Position numbers and translations under genes: made by a program
Shown: positions 9,487 through 18,792 of the stretch, one piece after another
Layout of the letters: each line of letters begins with the position of its first letter
Numbering within the stretch: the first letter of the stretch is position 1
Notes under the pieces: model-generated
Databases searched by the model: none
What the model saw: only the letters and a program-made list of their open reading frames with translations
Told to the model about the DNA's origin: nothing
From: Suillus spraguei
Taxonomy: Eukaryota; Basidiomycota; Agaricomycetes; Boletales; Suillaceae
Reading direction: 5' to 3'
Assembly (NCBI GenBank): GCA_016800925.1
Contig: JABCPU010000894.1
Span: 1-22,304, forward strand
DNA length: 22,304 bases

Positions 9487-11215
9487 CCGATTCCTTTCTT
9501 GATTCTCACCGTGACCTTTGCAGCCCCATCTACCATGTTCTCCATCTTTGGTATGTTCAAACGCGTTTATGCGGTAAGTCGGCTTCGCCTTTTAAAGACC
9601 ATACTAGGACTATTTGAGTCTGTTTTTATCACAGGCCTTCGTTAGTCCACCTCGTTCACCCAACGTAGAAGATAACAATGCCTCACCTCCCTTGAAAATT
9701 GGCCTTCTAGGGGCGGCCGCAATTGCGCCTCATGCTCTTGTTTTGCCTGCAAAAAGCCATCCAGAGGTAGAACTTTATGCTGTGGCGGCGAGGGACATCA
9801 ATCGTGCCGAGAATTTTCCGAAGAAACATGGTTTCAAGAAATGGTATGGAGGGGAAAATGGCTATCAAGGTAAGTTAGACAACATGTTGACAGTGACATC
9901 CTCTGTATTTACTACTCCATGACAGAACTTCTCGACGACCCTGTAATAGATATTGTCTACAACCCCGTGCGCGATTGAACGCCATTGCGTGTGAAGTCGC
10001 TGTGACTAATGGCCCGTTAGCTGCCCAACGGTTTACATTATGAATGGACGATGAAGGCTCTTGCTGCCGGAAAGCATGTACTTCTGGAGAAGCCCAGTGG
10101 TAATACTGCCGAAGAAACCCGGCGTATGTTTTCCCTCGCGGACCAGAAAGGGCTTGTTCTTCTTGAGGCATTCCACTATAGGTAAGTTTGTTTTTTTTGA
10201 TCGTAACAAATGATTGTCTTGACAAAGACAGGTTTCACCCTGCTATTCAACGTGTCAGAGCCATCATTGACAGCGGCGAACTGGGCGCTATCAAGGAGGT
10301 AGATGCAACTCTTGCGCTTCCGAAGGGTTTTTCAAGGATAATGACATTCGAATGAATTACGATCTCGGTGGCGGTGCGATGATGGATTGCGGATGTCAGC
10401 TTCTGTTTCTCCCGCGACGAACCCTCTAACATAATCTTGCAAGGTTATCCTTTAAGCTGTGTTCGTTATCTTACATCGAGCAACCCTAGTGCCGTGATAT
10501 CTGCAACCGCGATCCGAGACACAAGAGATCCCCGTATTGATACAGGTACCACCGCCGACCTCACTTTTGCTTCCTTGAGACCTGGCGCTGAGCCAGTAAG
10601 GTCCACTATCAAATGCGACTTCGCTAACCCTCCTCGATGGGGCTTCATCCCTCGCTTTCCGGAAATTTCCGTCCGTGCAGTTTGCGAGCGTGGCTCCATC
10701 GAATTATTCAACTTTGTGATGCCAGTGATCTACCATTCTATCACCGTGAGACCTGACGGTGACGTTCCGAGGACAGAGAAAGCATATACTTTCGATGGTG
10801 GTAAAGGAGAGGACTGGTGGCTTACCTACAGGTATCAGCTGGAAGCCTTCGTGGACAAGGTCAGAGGCCGAACACCACAAACGTGGGTGAGCCCTGAGGA
10901 CTCCATTGCAAATATGGAGTGGATAGAGAAGATTTATGAAGAGGTGAGTATACCACCTATCTCAGTGATGGTCTGTCTAATTGAACATCCAGAGTGGACT
11001 TGGATCCCGACCCCAATCCACCTATGTCCTCCCAACTGTTTGATGATAAATGGATGTTGTCACGCGTATTTCAAAGCCCTATTTGTATGAAACAAGCATT
11101 TTGTTACCCTGTACGGGGTACCACATAGACCACAACCAATTACTACATGTAGTACTTAGTTGCTATGTGTAATAACATGACAACTTAGTCAGTGATGCCA
11201 GCACACAATTGTGAC
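9487..11215 (+). repeat. Right copy of a ~1.75-kb direct duplication
   Basis: Homologous to 4,710-6,455, in the same orientation, spaced about 4.8 kb apart start to start. It includes the whole oxidoreductase gene and about 170 bp of 3' flank. The CpG-depleted repeat zone begins shortly after its right edge. Confidence 0.75.
9535..11043 (+). CDS. Gfo/Idh/MocA oxidoreductase (dihydrodiol/D-xylose dehydrogenase-type), right copy, one frameshift
   Basis: Seven exons: 9535-9573, 9635-9869, 9926-9966, 10021-10181, 10232-10394, 10444-10943 and 10993-11043, about 396 residues if the frame is restored, a normal family length. Introns are GT-AG, 49-61 nt; the third has an unusual GTGCGC donor. Residues 34-41 form the Rossmann NAD(P) motif (KIGLLGAA). 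EKP at 128-130 is the family signature with the catalytic-type Lys. EAFHYRFHP lies at about 154-162 and DLGGGAMMDCGCY follows. The C-terminus is SGLGSRPQSTYVLPTV. Known family members oxidise trans-dihydrodiols or D-xylose with NADP+ in the cytosol; substrate cannot be told from sequence. Exon 5 has TTTTT (10328-10332) where the frame needs six T; without it translation stops near 10356. Exon lengths confirm a net loss of exactly one base. It could be a homopolymer sequencing error or recent inactivation. Confidence 0.85.
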
Positions 11216-11760
11216 ATTCAAGCCCAGGAGAAGCCAGGCTCCTTCCCACCACTGCTGGAGAGGTAAGGGTGGCAGGCCATCAGGGAATTAACCTGAACTT
11301 GATATGACCGGATATAATTGGTAATCAAAAAGCAATATTACATGTCATGTTCTACCCTTAGATATCATTATCATGGTGTAACAGATGTGTGAATTAAGAT
11401 ATGACTATGTCAGAAATATCATCTTGATGCATATTGGCTATCAGAAAATCAGCACAAACTTGTTTTTCCTAGATACAATCAAAAATACACTGGATTATAT
11501 AAGATTATATATAAAGATAAAGCTTGGTAATAAGTGTAACAACTTGGTATCAAATGAACAAAGATTGCAACAAAACTAACATTATGGTGTAGACAAGTCA
11601 CGTCTGATAATTATATTGGCAATTTTCCACCAATTGATCTTCACTATCACTAATATTGCACTAACCATGTCACATGACCGATGCTTATGTAAGTTGGTTC
11701 ATGTTCTTCGACAACTTGTGTTCTTTCGTCTCATCCACTCTAACTGTACACTTCTTCTGC
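11216..11760. other. AT-rich intergenic, possible LTR remnant
   Basis: No gene. The stretch is AT-rich with few CpG. At 11,494-11,515 there are TATA-like runs (ATTATATAAGATTATATATA). At 11,545-11,552 TGGTATCA occurs three bases after GTGTAACA. That arrangement resembles the end of an LTR followed by an initiator-tRNA-Met primer-binding site, but only eight bases match. ORFs here are short and unremarkable. Confidence 0.3.
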
Positions 11761-12180
11761 TAGCCCTTCCAGCTAACAGTCATCATCCTCTTCCCCCCCA
11801 GCTATTCATAGCTTCTTCTAGGCCCTTCATGGCTCCTTCCTGGCTCTCCTCCTTCATGGCTCTTCTCACTGGCCCTTCATGGCTTATTTCTGTGGTCCTC
11901 CCAGGCCCTTCATGGCTCCTCCCTAGCCCTCCTCCTCTCTGGTGCTCCTCCCAGTCCTTCATGGTCCCTCTTTGGCCCTCCCTGGTCCCTCCCTGGCCTT
12001 CCTCCTTCCTGGACCTCCTTCCTGGACCTTCATGGCTCTTCCCTGGCCCTCCCTGGCCCTCCTCCTCCTCCCTGGCCCCTCCCTAGCCTTTCTCCTCCTC
12101 CCTGGCACTCCCTGGCCCTCCCTGGCCCTCCTCCTCCCTGGCCCCCCTTCTCACCCTTCCTGGCCTTTCCTTGTTGTTCT
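11760..12180. repeat. C/T-rich simple-sequence tract (CCCTGG/CCTCCT units)
   Basis: The plus strand is a strongly pyrimidine-biased array built from CCCTGGCCCT, CTTCATGGCTC and CTCCTCC pieces. Long open frames across it (11,616-12,086; 11,942-12,295) give Pro/Leu/Ser/Trp-rich low-complexity protein and are by-products of the repeat. On the minus strand the canonical G-quadruplex pattern G3-N3-G3-N1-G3-N3-G3 occurs at 12,041-12,059 and 12,110-12,128. Confidence 0.75.
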
Positions 12181-12864
12181 TCTCTTCTCCCTTGAGGTAG
12201 GTAACAGATATGTCTTTATCTCTCTACTTGTATTCTACCATGTCTCTCTTCTCTCCTGTATTAGTATCACATATGTACATCCCAACCCCAATTAAAATGT
12301 GATTTGATTTATAAAGTGATGAAATGAGTGTCGATGTTTAAACTTTGTGGCAATTTCTTAATAGTTTTATTTGAAGTAGCCTCACATTATAACCCTTTGT
12401 CAAGAATGAATCTGAATGATAGATATTTGCAATGTGTATCATAATTGTACCTTTGGTGATTTTCCCCAGCATAGTCTGCCTATCTAAAGCTTTGTCAAGC
12501 TGACTGCAATTATGATAGATATTATGTAAATTTTCTGAAAGATAAAGCCTTATAAAACTATGTCATTTGCAGGTCAATTGCCTGATGAGTCTACTAGTGC
12601 AGTAGTGTAGTGCTTAGTAAACTGGAAACATGTGCAAACCTTTAAAACTCAGCCCAACCTTATCCACCCAACAGCAGCTGGAACAAAATATTTGTAAACA
12701 AAGGCAGCCACACCAGCAAAAACTTGAAAGAGTCAGTGGAGTTGAAATTATTCAAGCAAATATCATATCACTAACAAATATGTGTATATATATCAATATG
12801 TCATTAACCAGTGCAGTGGACAACATTCTTGAAACACTAGAACTAAATAAGAAAAGACACAGAG
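12181..12864. other. AT-rich region without recognisable gene
   Basis: CpG-poor and AT-rich. A 96-codon ORF (12,630-12,920) with Gln/Lys-rich composition overlaps the end of a family 2 LTR and shows no motif. Nothing else found. Confidence 0.35.
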
Positions 12865-13198
12865 GAAAGGAGATAATGCATAAGATGATACCAGTTGTAG
12901 TCCAAGAGCCACAAGTCTAATGTGTGAACCAAGGGGTAGTGCGTGTTGAAGCACAAGGAAGTGCATATAGCGTGGGAGAGGTGCATGAAGTGTGAAGTGT
13001 GGGAATGAGTGCGAAGTGCACAAAGAAGGTGCGGTTAATGATGGTGAAGGAGGCAGGCATACACTAGGTATAGCATGACAAGGGCGAGCCAGATAAGATA
13101 ACAGAGGACGAGGGTGGGGGTCTTATCAGGATGAAAGTAGATGACGACACATAGGAGGAAAAATGATAGGAGGGGTGCAAGAAGGTGTTCTTGTAACA
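12865..13198 (-). mobile_element. Family 2 LTR copy (R1), minus orientation, partial
   Basis: On the minus strand it begins TGTTACAAGAACACC (13,198 leftwards) and matches the first ~340 bp of the element at 16,975. Shared landmarks are CACCCCTCCTATCATTTTTC near the tip, CCCCTTGGTTCA, and CAACTGGTAT followed by CTTATGC. It lacks the family 1 LTR that interrupts the other copy, so it preserves the uninterrupted target. Similarity fades left of about 12,865. It is poor in CpG, and at the target it reads TCAT where the other copy has TCGT. Confidence 0.7.
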
Positions 13199-13319
13199 CT
13201 TACCAACAACACAGAATTTAATTTAATAAAATCAGAAACACAATAGACAGCAAAGACCTTGCTTGTGTGTCATTTTGCTGCACTTCGAATTAATATGACT
13301 GATATCACTATAAGAAACA

Positions 13320-14420
13320 AATCACCATTCTGAGCATTATGATGAGAAGCAGGAATAAATGATCAAATACCTTGGCAAAGTCTACTTGGGATATTCCTAC
13401 AATCAACATACACCACAGAAAGTTATCAAAAGACTGGAATACATGGGTATATCAGTGTTTGTGAATGGAATGCTATTCATGCTGCAACAAAATTGTTATT
13501 GGCACAGACTTCACCAACACCTTCAGTCACTCGGACAGTTACTTCTTGCATTATATGGCCATGACAACTTTGATGTAGACCTGAAAACTTATCAGCACAA
13601 AATTGAAGACTCAATGGAGTCTCTCAAGCATCTAACATCAGGTCTGATGTTCCCATTGCAGCACAACATCTCCAAGGAAGACCTTAAGTGTTTCAAGGAG
13701 TTACAGAAGATGTCACCATTTAATACCCAAGCAGGACTGCAACCAAGAAGTGATGGATAGATCTGCTCAGTCTTCACAAGGACACACCTGATGGCTCAGG
13801 TCTTAGCCAGCATGATAGATTTAATGCATGGACATTTCTCTCAGACCTTATTCATATGGCCCTCCCATACTTTTTCCCAATTCCATCACCCAACTTCATG
13901 AATCTGAGCCCATCAAAGCCATCCATGTCACCAAAATGCCAATTAGTGCTACATCTGCAATAGATATCAGCAATTCCACTGTTTCAGGAAATATACAAAG
14001 TATTATTGACCTACTTGAGCAAGGTGGGATCCAAGATCCCACAGTTAATGATGATCAAGAGATGTCTGACATCTCAGAGCATGTGGTTCTCTTCCATGGT
14101 GACTTGGGACTGGAGAACATCTTCAATCTGCACAGCAGTGTCAGAGAATTTAAAACTCACCATGGAACTGTTTTACAACATGTTTGTCTTTGTTCCCAGC
14201 ATTTTCCATTTGAAGATGGCAGCTGTTGATGCAATTTGGCAGATATTTCTGCAGCCCAATGCAGTGTGACTTGATGGAACTAGTCTCATGCAAGATATAG
14301 GTATTTCAAGGCCAAAGGAAACTGGCTACTATGGATCAAAGTCAGGGTTCCATCAAATGCATGAACTGATTGTGTATGACAATATTTGTCATTACCTTGA
14401 TTGTTGGAGGGTTGAAGCTG
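13320..14420 (+). pseudogene. DUF6589-family gene, decayed and 3'-truncated
   Basis: I recognise the DUF6589 protein type, a large family of unknown function in Agaricomycetes, often among transposons. Pieces read in order: QSLLGIFLQS, TPQKVIKRLEYMGISV, SLGQLLLALYGHDNFDVDLK, HLTSGLMFPLQHNISKEDLK, FNAWTFLSDL, HMALPYFF, FVPSIFHLKMAAVDAIWQIF, DGTSLMQDIG, RPKETG, HQMHELIV and HYLDCWRVEA. Pieces fall in all three frames, so there are several frameshifts. The N-terminal third of the usual protein is missing. The 3' part is cut at 14,420/14,421, where a family 1 LTR remnant begins. No CpG occurs from 13,534 to 14,483. Clearly non-functional. Confidence 0.75.
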
Positions 14421-14933
14421 GTTACATACAAAATAGGATATAAAGACTTGACAGCCTGTATGTATATGATATTTTATTTTCACCGTACTATAGGTCAGGA
14501 TTATTGTCTAGCTCTGGAACCACCCAGTAGTAGACTTAGTCTTTAGTTTCTGTTACTGGCATACCACTAAGCTATTGACCCTATCTTGACTTGACTTCAC
14601 ACTAACCACTACTTTACCGCTGAAAGTACTGCTGTTTAACTTCCTTGTTTCTTCTTTACTGCTTACACTGGACTGCTACTCATTGTTGCTCACTTGACGC
14701 TACTCACTGGCATTGTTATTATCACCACTACCACTGCTACTTATGACACTAGTTCTGGTGGCATCATGCTTACACTTCAGTTTGACATTACCTTGACTAT
14801 ACTAACAGGCATCCCCCTTTAGGGTCAAAAATTCTTGCCTTTGCAAGCGAAGCAGACTAGGAGGAGCGCAAGACTCACATACTAGCTTAGGTTGTGGTTT
14901 ATCTACAGCCCATGGTAGGTTGTTTTCTTTACA
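14421..14933 (+). mobile_element. Family 1 LTR remnant A (5'-truncated)
   Basis: Aligns with the right ~600 bp of the complete family 1 LTR (17,862-18,461), starting at GTTACATACAAAATAGG. It keeps the TATA box TATAAA (14,439-14,444), ACTATAGGTCAGGATTA, TCTAGCTCTGG, TGACTATACTAACAGGC and the 3' end CTTTACA (14,933). CpG sites of the complete copy are often TG or CA here, which fits an older insertion. It directly abuts the broken DUF6589 gene. Confidence 0.75.
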
Positions 14934-14954
14934 CTGACTCACTAGTCCATGTTC

Positions 14955-15693
14955 TATGAGCTGATGTATGTCCATCCATGTCCTTGCCTTGTCCATCTAG
15001 CTTTATTTGGTGTGTAGTATACACATGTTTGCCGATCACTGATTCCACTGCAAGCCTTATTACATGTTGCCTCATGCCCCGGCTGCCTGTAGTGTTATTA
15101 CATACTGGCAGTAGTCTTGCTTACTGCTACTGACTTCGCCTGAGTATTCCAGTTACATACAATAGAGGATAAAAAGACTTGATGGCTTGCCCATATACTT
15201 CACCTTCACATCACCTTCTAGTACCTACTTTTTGGTCTGACTTACTATCTAGCTCTGGAACCATCCAGTAGTGGAAGTAGTCTTTTGTTATCATTACTGC
15301 TCACTTACCACTGCCATGTGCAATTGACCCCTATTTGACTTGACTTCTGACCGACCATTACTTTACTACTGAAAGTACTGCTATTGACCTTATTGTTTCT
15401 CTTTTACCACTTGCACTGAACCACTACTGGTGACTCTATCATTCATCATCACTCGTTACCACTACTGGTTGCACTACTGCCAGTGGCATCCTCACTGACC
15501 ATGGCAACTTACTGCTGACTATGGCACTATCCTTGCACTTTGGGTTTGGCACTAGCTTGACTATACTAACAGGTGTCCTCCTTTAGGGGTCAAATGTTCT
15601 TGTTTGCAAGAGAAGCAGACCAGGCAGGGTGCAAGACCACATACTAACTTGGGCCATAGTTTACTACAGCTCAGGTTAGGTTGTATCTTTACA
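14955..15693 (+). mobile_element. Family 1 LTR remnant B (5'-truncated)
   Basis: Matches the complete LTR from about 17,665 onward: CCATGTCCTTG, ATTTGGTGTGTAG, GCAAGCCTTATTACATGTTG, TCTAGCTCTGGAACC, TGACTATACTAACAGG, and the 3' end ATCTTTACA at 15,693. Its TATA box is mutated (GATAAA). It lies about 20 bp after remnant A in the same direction. No internal retroelement domain separates them, so they are not an obvious 5'/3' pair. Confidence 0.75.
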
Positions 15694-16830
15694 TCAGGGT
15701 TGAGAGTTTAAGACCTAAGCAAAAGAGCAAAGGTTCCATCTAAGACATGGCTAAGTCAAAAATGATAAAAGGTCAAGGCTTTAGTCTTAGGAGTGCTATC
15801 ATATACCATACATCTGATCTCAGATCAGATCAGATCATTCCTACTTCCATCTAGTCCACAGATCCTATCTGGACCACTCATCCGAAACTTCCTACTTCTC
15901 ACATTCTAACTCCACTGTGGACATCTGCATCTATCTTCTTTCGGTACCCTCTTGTCCCCAGTATTTCAGCTATGTATATTTCCATCTTGCTTATTGATCC
16001 ACTACCTATGTTTCATTTCCAACCTGTGCTTACTGATCTGCTGAGTTTTTACTAATAGACTTCTGTTATACTTTGTACATAGCCCTTGGTCCTGGACTCA
16101 TTGATTATCTGTACCAGTTACCTACAGTATATATTCCACTTGTAAACCTCTGTAGAACCTTAGTTCGAATATCATCTTAGTTCTACTCATTCTGTTCCTC
16201 CAGACTTGAGTTCCCTCCGACTCTAGTCAACTTCCGAGACTTAGGATTGTTTCCTATAGTCTATATCTCCAACTTTACCTTTGGGTAGTTTATCTCTGTT
16301 AGTTTTTAGTTAGGACTCTGTCTGAAACTAGTCTTATACCTTGTTCCACTCCTATGTTCCAGATATCCTTCAGATGTACCATATCTGTTACCTTTGGATG
16401 TCCAGATCCAGCACATGTCTACCTTCAGATGCTTTGGAAATATATCTCCCTCCTTAAATAAGGGGAAATACTTGGGAAAGGGACACAGTGTACAAACTGA
16501 GGCCAAAGCCCCTCTGATCCATTACCCTTTGAGTATGACCTTAACAAGTGCTAAGACTAAGAAAGATGATTCAGATGACTTAAGATTGGAGGTCTTAAGC
16601 AAAGGAGATTCCAGGTAAAACCCAGTAAGATTAAAGTAAAGAATACAAATGTGATACACTGTGCTTAAATAAGGCCAGATGTGCACACAGACCAGGCAGT
16701 CATGAGAATCTAGGTATGTATCCTAAAGAGGAAGGCATATAAAGTATAGTACAGATAAGAAGCAGAGCACTGACATGACAGTCATGTGTTGCAATAGTAC
16801 AAATGGAAAATGAATGGGGGTACATACAAC
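15694..16830. other. Unassigned sequence between LTR remnants
   Basis: No gene recognised. It contains the short tandem GATCA run at 15,826-15,838 and a pyrimidine-rich stretch at about 15,840-16,390. A 74-codon plus ORF at 16,394-16,618 (MDVQIQHMSTFRCFGN..., Lys-rich C-terminal half) has no motif I know. It could be the leader and start of a decayed retroelement following LTR remnant B, but I cannot show gag or pol homology. Confidence 0.3.
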
Positions 16831-17317
16831 TGTAACAGTGTGAATACAAAGTGCACAGATGAGCACAAAGTAGGGTGTGCAAGAAGATGCAAAGTGTGCA
16901 AGTGTGAGAAGATGTGAAGTGTGCGCAAAGGCACTAGTGACAAGTGTGGGTGAGGCATGTATAAAGAAGGTATGTGTTACAAGAACACCTTCTTGCACCC
17001 CTCCTATCATTTTTCCTCCTATGCGTCGCCATCTACACTCATCCCAATGAGGCCTCTATCCTCTCCTCTGCTACCTCATCTGGCTTGCCCTCATCACTCC
17101 CTACCTCACCTACACTTGCCTCCTCCATTGTTGCTGAATGCGTGCTCCTCACACACCTTTTGCCTTCTTCACGCACTTCACGCTTATACGTGCCTTTCAC
17201 ACTTCTTGCGCTTCAAGCACTTCTTCTGCTCTCATCGCCTCTCCCTGCGCTTCAACACATGCCACCCCTTGGTTCATGAAGACAGCCTGCTGGCTCTCAA
17301 ACAACAACTGGTATCGT

Positions 17318-17698
17318 TGTAATGAACATATTGGCACTGGCCTTGAAACCTTACCTTTTAGCACTTATCTCACATCTATAGGAGTTACCACTTGTCCATA
17401 GCCATCTTACCCCTTTAGCATTGCCGGCAGCATCCCATGCTTACCGCACACCATACTGACTGCTGCACCACGTTTCACGTACCAATGTCCTCCCATGTCC
17501 TTGCTGCTGTAACAAACATATTGGCACTGGCCTTAAAACCCTATCTTTTGGCACATGTCTCATGTCTATAGGAATCTCTACCAGTCCAAAGGCCATCTTA
17601 CTCCTTTAGCATTGCCGGCGGCATTCCATGCTTACTGCACACTGTACTGACTGCCACACCACATTCCACATACTGATGTCCTTCCATGTCCTTGCTGC
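17318..17698 (+). repeat. Tandem 190-bp duplication at the start of the family 1 LTR
   Basis: Unit 1 is 17,318-17,507 and unit 2 is 17,508-17,698. Each starts TGTAA(T/C)(G/A)AACATATTGGC and ends CCATGTCCTTGCTGC. Shared interior: GGCCATCTTAC near the middle and TTTAGCATTGCCGGC. The two differ at scattered transitions. The TG terminus is therefore present twice, and the outer one carries the target duplication. Confidence 0.8.
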
Positions 17699-18461
17699 GT
17701 CTGCATAGCTCCATTTGGTGTGTAGCTTGTTTTATGTTCATTATCACTGATTCCACGGCAAGCCTTATTACATGTTGCCTCATGCTGCAGCTGCCTTGTG
17801 CTACATTTACATACAGCAGTTACTGTACTTGAGCACTACTGATTTCGCCTAACACATTCCAAGTACATACAATTTAGAATATAAGCACCGCATACCCCGC
17901 ACAATACAGTACCTTATTTTTTACTGTACTATAGGTCAGGATTAGTGTCTAGCTCTGGATCTACCCAGTAGTGGACTTAGTCTTTAAAGTTCCTTACTGC
18001 TTGTTAATCAACATTGCTCGTTCACCGATACCGCTGGCACACTGCTAGATCCTTGACCCTATTTTGACTGAACTTCATGCTCACCGCTACTCTACCGCTG
18101 AGAGTACCGTGGATGTCTTTACTGTTTCTTTGCACCGCTCGCACCTTACCGCTACCACAGACTTTATCACTCGTTATCGCTCACTCAATGCTACATTCAC
18201 AAGCATTATCCCTACCATAGTAGCACCACTACATATGACGCTAGTCCCGGCGGTATCATCGCTGACCGCAGCAACTTACTGCTGACTACAACACTATATT
18301 CGCACATTGGTTTGACTCGAACTTGACTATACTAACAGACATCCCCCTTGAGGGCCAAACACTCTTGTTTAACAAGTGAAGCAGACTAGATGGAGCACAA
18401 GACCACACATACTAACTTAGGAGGTAGTTATCTACAGCCCAGGTTAGGTTGTATCTTTACA
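17318..18461 (+). mobile_element. Complete family 1 solo LTR (C)
   Basis: It runs from TGTAATGAACATATTGG to GTATCTTTACA, giving TG...CA ends and a TGTAA/TTACA terminal inverted repeat, 1,144 bp. It is flanked by TCGT (17,314-17,317 and 18,462-18,465), a 4-bp target duplication. The first ~380 bp consist of two tandem ~190-bp units. A TATA-like TATAAG is at 17,880-17,885, followed by the family 1 core (ACTATAGGTCAGGATTA, TCTAGCTCTGG). It keeps many CpG sites (for example CCGGCGG, ACCGCTCGC) that are TG or CA in remnants A and B, so it is the youngest of the three. Confidence 0.85.
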
Positions 18462-18694
18462 TCGTCTTATGCCTTATCACTTTTACATTTACCTTTCTTG
18501 ACTCATGCATTGCCTCATTGGCTTGTACCCTTTATACCTTTGGCTCTGCACCTATGACTCCCTTTCACACATGCGTGCTTTCATTGCTTCATATGCCTCT
18601 GACTCATCCATGAGCATGCATCACCTTATTGGCTATCTGACTTCATACTTAATCTAGTGATACTTACATATTCACACTCCGCTTCAATCTTACG

Positions 18695-18700
18695 TATAAA
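18695..18700 (+). promoter_or_regulatory. TATA box in family 2 LTR
   Basis: TATAAA within ACGTATAAATATGTGC, about 320 bp before the 3' end of the LTR. This is a usual place for the U3 promoter. Confidence 0.45.
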
Positions 18701-18767
18701 TATGTGCAGATAGCCTTTGTACTTCTTGAATTTGAATCTACTTGATCTTCGACCCTGAACTTTTTTT

Positions 18768-18792
18768 CAATAAGCTTTTCATAAGCTTATTG
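18768..18792 (+). terminator. 10-bp hairpin overlapping a poly(A)-like signal in family 2 LTR
   Basis: CAATAAGCTT, loop TTCAT, AAGCTTATTG: a perfect 10-bp inverted repeat with a 5-nt loop, about 70 bp after the TATA box. It includes AATAAG, close to the AATAAA signal. It may mark the R region or 3' processing site of the element; that role is inferred. Confidence 0.4.

Noticed and set aside
11616..12295. Long plus-strand ORFs of 156 and 117 codons
   Set aside because: They translate the C/T-rich simple repeat into Pro/Leu/Ser/Trp low-complexity protein, and two frames are open at once, as expected from the repeat itself.
12630..12920. 96-codon ORF with Gln/Lys-rich product
   Set aside because: Its 3' part is LTR sequence, it lies in a decayed AT-rich zone and it shows no recognisable domain.
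13759..13777. Full reading frame for a DUF6589 protein continuing past the TAG near 13,760
   Set aside because: Conserved pieces continue only by changing frame several times; no splice sites explain the changes, so it is a pseudogene and not a spliced gene.
14421..15693. Remnants A and B as the two LTRs of one retrotransposon
   Set aside because: Only about 20 bp separate them, both lack their 5' parts to different extents, and they are strongly diverged.
16723..17010. Minus-strand ORF of 95 codons spanning the LTR tip
   Set aside because: It crosses a defined insertion junction (16,974/16,975) and consists of LTR sequence; His/Thr/Ser-rich with no motif.
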